DNA of 13,908 nt from CAYJPA01 sp964371945 (GTDB lineage: Bacteria; Chloroflexota; Chloroflexia; Thermomicrobiales; UBA6265), in NCBI GenBank assembly GCA_964371945.1, contig CAYJPA010000112.1:1-13908 (forward strand). Direction: 5' to 3'. This document shows, piece by piece, positions 5,681 through 13,291 of this stretch. The notes under the pieces were generated by a model. It saw only the letters and a program-made list of their open reading frames with translations, searched no databases and was not told where the DNA came from. Position 1 is the stretch's first letter. Each line of letters opens with the position of its first letter. The translations under genes were made by a program, and so were the position numbers.

Positions 5681-7048
5681 ATGGCAGGTAACCCGTATCG
5701 CGAACTGCCATCAATCACAGACCTGTGCAATGCCATTTCGGCGGCCGGGAGCTCACTCGCCGGCTTCGCCCTCGTCAGTTTTGCGCAAGATCAGCTGACC
5801 GCGATTCGTGCCGGGATCGAGCGCGGCGAAACGCCCGTACGAGACGCGATCGTCGCTCGAACGACCGCTGCCGCGTTACTGCTCGAACGATCCCGACTTG
5901 AACCGGTCATCAACGCCACCGGTGTGATCATTCACACCAATCTCGGACGGGCGCCGGTGAGCGCCGCTACCGCCGAAGCGATGCGGACTGCCGCCTCCAG
6001 CTATGTTCCACTCGAAATCGAGCCCGAATCCAACACCCGTGGGGGCCGGATGGGCGAGATCACCGACCTCATACGTTTGTTGACCCAGGCTGAATCGACG
6101 CTCGTGGTCAACAACAATGCCGCGGCGGTATTGCTCGTGCTTTCCGCGTTAGCCGCCGGGAGATCGGTCATCGTCTCCCGGGGAGAGGCCGTGGAGATCG
6201 GTGGCGGCTTTCGGATTCCGGACGTCATGCGCCAAAGCGGCGCTCGACTCGTGGAGGTCGGGACGACGAACCGAACCTACCTCGGCGACTACGAGTCCGC
6301 GATCGACGATACCACCGCCGCATTCCTCAAGGTTCATTCGAGCAACTTCACGATCGACGGCTTTACGGCCACGACGCGGATTGAAGAGTTGGCTGAGCTC
6401 TCCGCGAACACGGGCATCCCGGTGATCGAAGATCTGGGAAGCGGGGCACTGCTTGATACCAGTCAATTTGGGTTGGCGACGGAGCCCACGATCGGTGAAC
6501 GGTTAGGGCTGGGGGCCGATCTCGTGACCGCGAGCGGCGATAAACTCCTTGGTGGCCCGCAGGCGGGGATCATCGCGGGCCGGCGCGATCTCGTCGAACG
6601 AGTTTCACAGCATCCACTGGCCAGAGCGATCCGAGCGGACAAGACGTGCCTCGCGGGAGTCGCGGCCACATTGCGGCACTACGCGGCCAGAACCGCCGAA
6701 ACCGAAGTTCCAGTCTGGAGGATGATTTCAGCGAACCTCGAAGTGATCCGCCGGCGTGCCGATGATCTTGCTTCGATGTTGATGGGTTTCGAAGCGTCCG
6801 TTGACGTAGTGAAGTCTGATTCGACCGTCGGCGGCGGGTCGTTACCCGGCCAGACGCTGCCCTCGGTCGCCCTCTCAATAGCGCCGGATGCCCGATCCGT
6901 GGACGACCTCGCCAAAGCATTGCGAATGGGCATGCCGCGAGTGTTTGGACGGATCGAGAACGGCCGCCTATTGCTGGACTTGCGCACGGTCCTGCCGGAG
7001 CTCGACGCGCAATTGCTGCACGCTGTTCAGACCGCGATTAGCGCCTAA
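5681..7048 (+). CDS. selA: L-seryl-tRNA(Sec) selenium transferase
   Basis: SelA is a PLP enzyme of fold type I that converts seryl-tRNA(Sec) to selenocysteinyl-tRNA(Sec) with selenophosphate. The 455-residue length fits bacterial SelA (about 460). Visible hallmarks are the N-terminal RELPSITDL segment (7-15), PVINATGVIIHTNLGRAP (75-92), and the PLP-lysine motif SGDKLLGGPQAG (285-296, lysine K288). The GRIENGRLLLDLRTV segment near 424-437 is typical of the C-terminal part. The start has GGGAG at 5669-5673, seven bases upstream. The last codons overlap the convergent dnaG. No selB, selD or tRNA-Sec lies in the window, so the rest of the pathway must be elsewhere if the gene works as SelA. Confidence 0.95.
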   Translation: MAGNPYRELPSITDLCNAISAAGSSLAGFALVSFAQDQLTAIRAGIERGETPVRDAIVARTTAAALLLERSRLEPVINATGVIIHTNLGRAPVSAATAEAMRTAASSYVPLEIEPESNTRGGRMGEITDLIRLLTQAESTLVVNNNAAAVLLVLSALAAGRSVIVSRGEAVEIGGGFRIPDVMRQSGARLVEVGTTNRTYLGDYESAIDDTTAAFLKVHSSNFTIDGFTATTRIEELAELSANTGIPVIEDLGSGALLDTSQFGLATEPTIGERLGLGADLVTASGDKLLGGPQAGIIAGRRDLVERVSQHPLARAIRADKTCLAGVAATLRHYAARTAETEVPVWRMISANLEVIRRRADDLASMLMGFEASVDVVKSDSTVGGGSLPGQTLPSVALSIAPDARSVDDLAKALRMGMPRVFGRIENGRLLLDLRTVLPELDAQLLHAVQTAISA

Positions 7049-8927
7049 TCTCGTCACCGGTTCGCGAATCGCGGAAGTAGGGACTCGGGCGTGGGTAGTG
7101 GCTCCTTTCGAGATCGGCCAGATCTTTAAGCTGCGCCATCAGCGCCATTTCCGATTCTCGATCGCCGGTCTTTTGCGCCTCGCGGACATCGGCGGTGACT
7201 TCACGCTGCAGAAATTTTAGGCGCTCGAGCTGCACACGATAAAGCGCCCATTCCGCTTCCTTGCGCACGGCACCGGGCAACAGCGCGGGTTTGCCCTCGA
7301 GCTGCCCGATCAACCGTTCCGCGTGGTCCGCCAGAGCTTCGTCCAGTCCGGCAATGATCTGGATCGGATCGAGATCCGGGATCGATTCGTCCGCCAGAAT
7401 GCTAAGAAGCTGCTGATTCCGGCTCTCGGTGATATCCTCAGGCGTGATGTCGCGAATGATGTCCATGCAGAGCGTGCGATGAAAAAGCAGCAGCGCCAGC
7501 AAGTGATCCTCGCTGGTCAGTTTCGGCGCGGCAGCGGCTCTCACTGCCGCGGGGATCAGCGCGGTTGCGCGCGCGCCGGGAGAAGCGATGTTCGTCCGCC
7601 GGATTTCGGATTGCACCAGTCTGGCGTCGAGCCGCAACCGAGCGGCCAGAAGCTCGACGTAGTGTGCTTGCACGATCCGGTCCGGTAGCTGCTGCAAAAG
7701 AGGAGCAACCCTAGCGATTACGGCCGATTTAGAACGCGGATCGGCGTCGTTCGCCTCTTTCGCCACGGTATCGATGTAAAAGGCGATGAACGGTTGTGCG
7801 CCGGCAACGATCTCCGGCCAGCGCTCAGGAGCTTTCCGTATCAACTCGTCGGGGTCCTTGCCCTCGGGCAACTGGACGATCAAGATGTCGGCATTAAGCT
7901 TCCGTTCAAACCGCACAATTCCCATCGCGTCTGGAACGGGCACTTCGTCGTGATCGAGTGCCTGCTGCATCGCTTCGAGCCCGCGGATCGTGGCCATTTG
8001 GCCGGCGGCATCGGCGTCGAGCGCAAGCACGACCCGTTTGGTCGAACGTTTGAGCAATCCGATCTGAGACTCGGTGAGCGCGGTGCCCATGGCCGCCACG
8101 ACATTGGAGTGACCGAATTGATGGGCGGCGATTGCGTCCATGTAGCCTTCGACGATCACCACCTCGTCGCGCTTGCGGATCTCTTCCCGCGCCAGATCGA
8201 GCGCGTACAGCAAGGAGCCCTTGTCGAAGATCGCGGACTGCGGTGAGTTGAGGTATTTCGGCTGATCGGTTCCGAGCGCGCGGCCGCCGAAGCCGACGAC
8301 GCGCCCCTCACGATCCCGGATTGGAAAGATGAAGCGGTTACGGAAGCGATCGTAATAGCCGCCGCTGTCGCGCACTTGAAGCAGACCCGCCTCGTGAACG
8401 ATTGCCGGATCGGTGCCGCGCGCAACGAAGAAGCGGTGGAGGTTGTCCCAGCCGTCGGGCGCAAACCCAAGCTGGAATCCGTGGATCATCTCGTCGTTGA
8501 GGCCGCGTTCCGTGGCGAGTTGCCGGCCCGCTTCGCCGGCGGCGCTGTTCAGCAGAATGTTCGAGAAAAAGGTGGTGGCGAGCTCGTTGATCTCTACCAG
8601 ACGAGACCGGTGCGAATCGTGCTCCGGTGTGGAGGTCGGGATCGTGTCGAGTTGAACGCCGGCACGTTTCGCCAGCTCTTGCAGGGCGTCGCGGAACTCG
8701 GCTTTTTCGACCCCCATGTAGAAGGAAAAGACGTCGCCGCCGCGGTGACAGCCGAAGCAGTGAAAGTTTTGGGAATCAGGAAAGACGACGAACGACGGAC
8801 TCTTCTCTTGATGGAATGGGCACAGCCCCTTGTAGCTCCGCCCGGCCTTTTTGAGCGGAACGTACCGCGAGACGAGCTCCACCATATCGGTGCGTTCGCG
8901 GACTTCTTGCACCGCATCGCGGGCCAT
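7038..8927 (-). CDS. dnaG: DNA primase
   Basis: This 629-residue primase makes RNA primers for replication in complex with the DnaB helicase. The N-terminal zinc-binding domain has a CHC2-type set C36, H39, C57 and C60 (CPFH and CFGC). The RNA-polymerase core shows RFRNRFIFPIRD near 194-205, KYLNSP near 224-229, and the Toprim catalytic residues E260 (VIVEGYMD) and D304/D306 (ALDADAAG). GKDPDELIR follows further on. The C-terminal 150 residues are weakly conserved, helical and charged, consistent with the helicase-interacting domain. The ATG has GGAG five bases upstream. It lies 57 bp downstream of pcrA on the same strand, so the two are probably co-transcribed. Confidence 0.96.
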   Translation of the reverse strand: MARDAVQEVRERTDMVELVSRYVPLKKAGRSYKGLCPFHQEKSPSFVVFPDSQNFHCFGCHRGGDVFSFYMGVEKAEFRDALQELAKRAGVQLDTIPTSTPEHDSHRSRLVEINELATTFFSNILLNSAAGEAGRQLATERGLNDEMIHGFQLGFAPDGWDNLHRFFVARGTDPAIVHEAGLLQVRDSGGYYDRFRNRFIFPIRDREGRVVGFGGRALGTDQPKYLNSPQSAIFDKGSLLYALDLAREEIRKRDEVVIVEGYMDAIAAHQFGHSNVVAAMGTALTESQIGLLKRSTKRVVLALDADAAGQMATIRGLEAMQQALDHDEVPVPDAMGIVRFERKLNADILIVQLPEGKDPDELIRKAPERWPEIVAGAQPFIAFYIDTVAKEANDADPRSKSAVIARVAPLLQQLPDRIVQAHYVELLAARLRLDARLVQSEIRRTNIASPGARATALIPAAVRAAAAPKLTSEDHLLALLLFHRTLCMDIIRDITPEDITESRNQQLLSILADESIPDLDPIQIIAGLDEALADHAERLIGQLEGKPALLPGAVRKEAEWALYRVQLERLKFLQREVTADVREAQKTGDRESEMALMAQLKDLADLERSHYPRPSPYFRDSRTGDEIRR

Positions 8928-8984
8928 GGGAACTCCAGTTACACGTCGGAACGAGCGGCGTTGCTTCGATTCTACACGGTGCGG

Positions 8985-11243
8985 TTAGTCGACTGGCTCG
9001 AGCTGTGCGAGGCTGGCCAGGAGGCGTTTGCGGCCGTGGCGGATGAAGTCGACCGCGACTTCCTGGTCGGCACTGCGCTCGATCACCTCAGCGATCGTGC
9101 CCTCACCGAATTTGGCATGGAAAACGCGCTCGCCGGCGGCATATGTTCTTGGGGCGGGAATGACCGGCTGAACGGCGAACGATGGGGTTGACATCGAACC
9201 GGCGGTTTGTCGAGCACGGTCTATCAATGACGCTGTGCGAGAAGCAACGCTGCCCTGTCTTGTGCCGAGACTCTTTATGTGCTGTTCGGGGAGCGACTTG
9301 ATGAACCGCGACGGCGTCGAGAACTGCGTGCGACCGTAGGTCATGCGCATGCCGGTGTAGGTGATGTAGAGCAGTTGCTCCGCGCGGGTGATCCCGACGT
9401 AGAAGAGGCGGCGCTCCTCTTCCAGCGGCATCTTGTCCATGAACTCCGCTTCGATCGCGCGGCTGATCGGCAGCAGACCCTCTTCGACGCCCGCGATAAA
9501 AACAACCGGAAACTCGAGGCCCTTCGCGGAATGAAGCGTGATCAGAGTGACGTGCCCGCGATCGTTTTCGTCGAGTTGATCGACGTCCGAAACGAGCGCG
9601 ACTTGCTCCAGGTAGGCGACAATCGCATCGCCGGGCGCCATTTCGTCGTACCGCGCGAGGTCCGACCGGAGCTCGAGCACGTTCGCCCAGCGCTGCATTT
9701 CGTCCTCGCTGTCGCGATCGAATGTGGCCTGGTAACCGGTCTCCTCGACGACCGTGTCGAAGAGTTGCGAGAGCGTCAGCTCCCCGACCCGCGCTTGCAA
9801 TCCCTTTAGTACCGAGCCGACCCGATTGGCGGCGGCTTTGCCGGAGCCCGAAATGTCAGGTGCCGCGAGATTCCCCGGCAGGGCCATGAAGGCCTCGCCG
9901 AGCGAGAGGTTGTTGATCGCCGCCCAGGTTCTGACCGCCTCGACCGCCTTCGGACCGAGTCCGCGGCCGATCGGCAGGTTGTCGATGGTCCGTTGAAGAC
10001 TGATCTCATCGGCTGGGTTGTAGAGCACCTTGAGCACCGCGAGCACGTCTTTGACCTCTTTGCGCGCATAGAAGCGGAGACCGCCAACGATTTTGTACGG
10101 GATATCGGTGATCCGGAACGCCTCTTCAAGAACGCGGCTCTGCGCGGTCGTGCGGTACATCACCGCGACTTGATCGGGACTGATGTTGTCACCGGTCATG
10201 AGCCGCCGGATTTCGCTGACGATGAACTGAGCCTCGTGGTTCTGATCGCTCAATTCGCGAACGATGACGTACTCGCCTTCGTCGTTTTCCGTGCGCAGAT
10301 CGCGATCGATCCTCTGCTTGTTGTCGCGGATCACGCGGTCCGCGGTCGCGACGATCCGTTTGGTCGAGCGGTAATTGAGCTCGAGATGGATGCGGGTCGC
10401 ATCCGGAAAGTCCTGCGCGAAGCCGAGGATGTTGCGGATATCGGCCTGGCGCCAGGCGTAGATTGACTGATCCGGGTCGCCGACAACGAAGAGATTGCGG
10501 TGCTTCGCCGAGAGCGCGGAAACGAGGATGTACTGGACGCGGTTGGTGTCCTGATACTCGTCCACCAGCACATGCAGGAAGCGCTCCTGATAGATCTCGA
10601 GCAGCCTCGGCGCGGCGTCGAAGAGTTGCAGCGGCAGGGCGAGGAGATCGTCGAAGTCGACCGCGTTCGACTTGCGCAACAACCGGTCATACTCGTGATA
10701 CACCCGAGCGACCAGCTCCTCGTCGTAGGTTTTGACGTGCTGGGTGGCGAATTCGTCGGGCGAGATCAGCATGCTTTTGGTCGCCGAGATCTTGGAGAGC
10801 ATTCGCCTTGGCGCGACGACCTTCGGGTCGAGCCCGACCGCGATCACCGCGCGTTTCGCGACGTCCATCTGATCGGCGTCGTCGTAGATTACGAAATTTG
10901 GGAGGATGCCGATGCGGTCGGCCACGATCCCCGGGTTTTGGCGGAGAAAGCGGACACCGATCGAGTGGAAGGTGCCCATTACGAGTCCGCTCGTGGCGCC
11001 GCCCGATCCGAGCAGCCGTTCGATCCGGTCGCGCATTTCACGGGCCGCTTTGTTGGTGAAGGTGACCGCGAGAATTCGATCTGGACTGACATTGCGCTCC
11101 CTGATCAGATAGGCGACGCGGTGGCTGAGCACCCGTGTTTTGCCTGAGCCGGGTCCGGCGATGACCAAGATCGGGCCGTCGCCCGCGGTGACGGCCGCGC
11201 GTTGTTCATCGTTGAGACCATGAAGGAGATCGTGAGTTGACAC
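8985..11243 (-). CDS. pcrA: UvrD/PcrA-type superfamily 1 DNA helicase
   Basis: This 3'-5' DNA helicase acts in nucleotide excision repair, replication restart and clearing protein roadblocks. In the 752-residue reading, Walker A AGPGSGKT lies at 29-36, motif II DEYQDTN at 228-234, GDPDQSIYAWR at 255-265, NYRS at 290-293, HSAKGLEF at 571-578 and YVGITRAE at 615-622. The last 49 residues (GERVFHAKFGEGTI...) form the PcrA C-terminal module that contacts RNA polymerase in known members. I chose the GTG at 11243 because the family starts just before LLHGLNDEQR and GAGGTG lies nine bases upstream. An ATG at 11363 would add 40 atypical residues and sit inside the -10 of the divergent tRNA promoter. 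GTG at 11255 is a further option. Confidence 0.95.
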   Translation of the reverse strand: MSTHDLLHGLNDEQRAAVTAGDGPILVIAGPGSGKTRVLSHRVAYLIRERNVSPDRILAVTFTNKAAREMRDRIERLLGSGGATSGLVMGTFHSIGVRFLRQNPGIVADRIGILPNFVIYDDADQMDVAKRAVIAVGLDPKVVAPRRMLSKISATKSMLISPDEFATQHVKTYDEELVARVYHEYDRLLRKSNAVDFDDLLALPLQLFDAAPRLLEIYQERFLHVLVDEYQDTNRVQYILVSALSAKHRNLFVVGDPDQSIYAWRQADIRNILGFAQDFPDATRIHLELNYRSTKRIVATADRVIRDNKQRIDRDLRTENDEGEYVIVRELSDQNHEAQFIVSEIRRLMTGDNISPDQVAVMYRTTAQSRVLEEAFRITDIPYKIVGGLRFYARKEVKDVLAVLKVLYNPADEISLQRTIDNLPIGRGLGPKAVEAVRTWAAINNLSLGEAFMALPGNLAAPDISGSGKAAANRVGSVLKGLQARVGELTLSQLFDTVVEETGYQATFDRDSEDEMQRWANVLELRSDLARYDEMAPGDAIVAYLEQVALVSDVDQLDENDRGHVTLITLHSAKGLEFPVVFIAGVEEGLLPISRAIEAEFMDKMPLEEERRLFYVGITRAEQLLYITYTGMRMTYGRTQFSTPSRFIKSLPEQHIKSLGTRQGSVASRTASLIDRARQTAGSMSTPSFAVQPVIPAPRTYAAGERVFHAKFGEGTIAEVIERSADQEVAVDFIRHGRKRLLASLAQLEPVD

Positions 11244-11283
11244 CAGGGAGCGCACCTCGAAGCAAACGCGAATCGTTGCTGCG

Positions 11284-11292
11284 AGTCTAGCA
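11284..11292 (-). promoter_or_regulatory. Possible extended -10 promoter of pcrA
   Basis: The minus strand reads TGCTAGACT, an extended -10 of moderate quality without a clear -35. A start near 11277 would give a leader of about 34 nt to the GTG at 11243, which fits the shorter start of the helicase. Confidence 0.4.
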
Positions 11293-11333
11293 TTGGAGGT
11301 CCGTTCAAACCTGGTTGGGTGGGCCTTCAAGCT

Positions 11334-11363
11334 TTGACGGGCCGGTTCCGGCTTTGGTATCAT
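11334..11363 (+). promoter_or_regulatory. Promoter of the tRNA(CAU)-tilS operon
   Basis: TTGACG (11334-11339) and TATCAT (11358-11363) are 18 bp apart, and the -10 carries the TG extension (TGGTATCAT). Initiation near 11370 gives a short 5' leader before the tRNA at 11383. It faces away from the pcrA promoter. Confidence 0.7.
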
Positions 11364-11382
11364 CGTTTGCCGGAGTTGACGC

Positions 11383-11457
11383 GCCGCCGTAGCTCAGAGG
11401 CAGAGCAAGGGACTCATAAGCCCTTGGCCGGTGGTTCGATTCCACCCGGCGGCACCA
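11383..11457 (+). tRNA. tRNA with CAU anticodon (Met or Ile2)
   Basis: A 75-nt cloverleaf with encoded CCA. The acceptor stem GCCGCCG/CGGCGGC is perfect, the D-stem is GCTC/GAGC with a seven-base loop, and the T-arm is GGTGG-TTCGATT-CCACC. The anticodon loop CTCATAA places CAT at 11415-11417. It is not the initiator, because G1-C72 is paired. By convention it would be called elongator tRNA-Met, but a CAU tRNA next to tilS could equally be tRNA-Ile2, whose C34 becomes lysidine. The anticodon stem AGGGA/GCCCT ends in an A31-G39 mismatch. Confidence 0.9.
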
Positions 11458-11466
11458 AACGGAAAA

Positions 11467-12552
11467 ATGACAAAGAAGAAGGATTCAAAACCCGGCGACA
11501 CGACGGCCAGTGAGCGCCGTCGTTCTGCGTTTTCGGGGATCGAGCAGCGCGTTCTCAAGCGACTTCGGCTGGCAGAGCTCGGACCTCGTCCAAGTATCGT
11601 GGTCGGTTTTTCGGGCGGAGCGGACTCGCTGTGCCTGGCCGCGATTCTGACGGGCCTTGGGCGTAGAACGCTCCTCGAACCGCTGCTGGTTCACGTTGAC
11701 CACGGCCTGCGTCCAAACTCCAAGCTCGATGCCGCCGCGGCAACCGAGCTCGCGGGTGCACTAGGCGCCCCAATCCAGGTTCACACAATTGAAGGTGACC
11801 TGCAGGAGAAGCACCCGGGTGCCGGGATCGAGGAAGCCGCCAGGCGCGAGCGCTACCTTCTGCTTGCGCAAGCGGCCGCGGAGTACGGGGCGCAGACGAT
11901 CGCGGTCGCTCATCACCAGGACGATCAGGCCGAAACCGTGCTTTTGCACCTCTTTCGGGGCTCTGGATTGAAGGGTGCGGCGGGCATGGCCGAGCTCACG
12001 TCGATGGTCATCCCGTGGTGGAGCTCGGAGTCATCATTCTCCCGGAAATTCACGGTTTGGCGGCCGTTGTTGACCGAACCGAAAGCGGAAATTGATGCGT
12101 TCGTGGCCGAGTTGAGGCTGACGCCGATCGTGGACGAGAGCAACACCGATCTCACGTTCCGGCGAAACGTGATCCGCCATTCGATCCTCCCGGAGATCGG
12201 GCGTTTCTTTCCCGCGGCGACCGCGGCGATTTCGAGTTTCGCGCGGATCGCGACCGATGAAAACGAACTGCTTGAAACGTTTGCGCACGAATGGCTCAAA
12301 CGGGCCGGGCTTGCATGTGGGCGCCTAACGAGATCGCAGCTCATGCTGGCGCCTCTTCCGATCCAACGCCGCATCGTGGTGATCTGGCTGGGACAGTGGG
12401 TTTCGAGTGACGCCATCAGCCTCGATCGCGTGGATGCGGTGCTGGAGGTGGCGACGATGCATCGCCGTGGAAAGCTGATCGAAGTCGGTGAGAACGTCGG
12501 CGTCGAATTGATCGGAGACGAGTTGATCGCGCGACGGACGAATACTGAGTAA
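11467..12552 (+). CDS. tilS: tRNA(Ile)-lysidine synthase
   Basis: TilS attaches lysine to C34 of tRNA-Ile2(CAU) using ATP, switching it from methionine to isoleucine charging and AUG to AUA decoding. The 361-residue protein has the PP-loop ATPase motif SGGADS at 49-54, HVDHGLRPNS (76-85), the family signature HHQDDQAET at 149-157, and RRNVIRH near 232-238. It is shorter than E. coli TilS and longer than the minimal Aquifex form, so the C-terminal region is probably reduced. The ATG at 11467 is used because the open frame's earlier GTG (11431) lies inside the tRNA T-arm. Only a weak CGGA precedes it. It begins 9 nt after the tRNA CCA, so both are almost certainly on one transcript. Confidence 0.94.
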   Translation: MTKKKDSKPGDTTASERRRSAFSGIEQRVLKRLRLAELGPRPSIVVGFSGGADSLCLAAILTGLGRRTLLEPLLVHVDHGLRPNSKLDAAAATELAGALGAPIQVHTIEGDLQEKHPGAGIEEAARRERYLLLAQAAAEYGAQTIAVAHHQDDQAETVLLHLFRGSGLKGAAGMAELTSMVIPWWSSESSFSRKFTVWRPLLTEPKAEIDAFVAELRLTPIVDESNTDLTFRRNVIRHSILPEIGRFFPAATAAISSFARIATDENELLETFAHEWLKRAGLACGRLTRSQLMLAPLPIQRRIVVIWLGQWVSSDAISLDRVDAVLEVATMHRRGKLIEVGENVGVELIGDELIARRTNTE

Positions 12553-12651
12553 AGCTCGGCATCCGTGGCCCAGACGTTTTGCCGTTGCTCGTTTGACACT
12601 GGGGACTAGACTTCGCGTTCGAACTGGCTTTGAGACTTGAAGGAGTTATTC

Positions 12652-13206
12652 GTGGGTCTTCGGAAAGATGCGGGCGTCACCAAAGTGCTGGTTTCGGCCG
12701 AGCAAGTGCAGGCGAAGGTCGCGGAGCTGGCGGCCGAGCTTGACGAGATTTACAGGGATACGACGCCGCTCATGGTGGGCGTGTTGACCGGCGCGGTGAC
12801 CTTCATGGCCGATTTGATGCGGGCGATGACCGTTCCGGTGATCATCGATTTCATGGCCGTATCAAGTTACGGCGAAAGCACCCATTCTTCAGGTGTCGTT
12901 CGGATACTGAAGGACCTCAATCACGATATCGAGGGGCGACATGTGCTCGTGGTCGAGGACATCGTCGACAGCGGGCTGACACTCCAATACCTAATCGACG
13001 TGCTCAAGCGTCGCAATCCGGCGGATGTCAGGGTTGTCGCGATGCTGAAGAAGGACAAGCCGGACGCGATCGAGGTGCCGCTTGACTGGGTCGGTTTCCA
13101 GATACCGGACGAATTTGTGATCGGGTATGGGCTCGATTATGCCGGAAAATATCGAAATCTGCCGTATATCGGCGTTCTGGACCTAAGTGTGATCGAGGGA
13201 AAATAG
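12652..13206 (+). CDS. hpt: Hypoxanthine phosphoribosyltransferase
   Basis: This purine-salvage enzyme joins hypoxanthine (and often guanine) to PRPP, giving IMP or GMP. The 184-residue length is typical. It shows the PRPP-binding loop VLVVEDIVDSGLTL at 98-111, the flexible-loop SSYG at 71-74, the KDKP base-binding lysine region near 134-137, and the PDEFVIGYGLDY signature at 152-163. The GTG at 12652 is preferred because AAGGAG ends six bases before it. A TTG at 12637 would overlap that ribosome binding site. It lies between tilS and ftsH, as in many Firmicutes and other bacteria. A TTGACA at 12593-12598 lacks a good -10, so a separate promoter is uncertain. Confidence 0.95.
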   Translation: MGLRKDAGVTKVLVSAEQVQAKVAELAAELDEIYRDTTPLMVGVLTGAVTFMADLMRAMTVPVIIDFMAVSSYGESTHSSGVVRILKDLNHDIEGRHVLVVEDIVDSGLTLQYLIDVLKRRNPADVRVVAMLKKDKPDAIEVPLDWVGFQIPDEFVIGYGLDYAGKYRNLPYIGVLDLSVIEGK

Positions 13207-13211
13207 GCCGG

Positions 13212-13220
13212 TGGTATACT
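13212..13220 (+). promoter_or_regulatory. Probable extended -10 promoter of ftsH
   Basis: TGGTATACT is a good extended -10 just after the hpt stop. No strong -35 is visible. A start near 13227 would leave a leader of about 65 nt before the ATG at 13292. Confidence 0.5.
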
Positions 13221-13233
13221 TGCGGGCGCGTCT

Positions 13234-13278
13234 CCACGGGTCGGACTCGATGTGAATCTACGTAGATCCGTGGCCGAC
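13234..13278 (+). promoter_or_regulatory. Inverted repeats in the ftsH leader
   Basis: A perfect 12-bp palindrome, ATCTACGTAGAT (13256-13267), lies inside a larger pairing of CCACGG (13234-13239) with CCGTGG (13268-13273). GTCGG (13240-13244) can instead pair with CCGAC (13274-13278), and the two pairings are not nested. The element ends right at the GGGAGGT ribosome binding site (13279-13285). It may be an operator or a translation-control structure. The function is inferred. Confidence 0.4.
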
Positions 13279-13291
13279 GGGAGGTCAGTAA

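Noticed and set aside
5502..5798. 98-residue plus-strand frame through tRNA-Pro into selA
   Set aside because: It spans a tRNA and terminator and overlaps selA in another frame.
8376..9191. 271-residue plus-strand frame opposite dnaG and pcrA
   Set aside because: It is an antisense shadow of two clear genes and their 57-bp gap, with no recognisable domain.
10500..11147. 215-residue plus-strand frame opposite pcrA
   Set aside because: It is antisense to conserved helicase motifs and results from GC-rich codon bias.
11319..11513. 64-residue plus-strand frame with SSEAEQGTHKPLAGGS
   Set aside because: It is a translation across the CAU tRNA, not a protein gene.
12593..12598. TTGACA considered as the -35 of an hpt promoter
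   Set aside because: At 16-18 bp downstream the sequence is GC-rich with no -10-like hexamer; TAGACT is only 8 bp away. It was left as uncertain.
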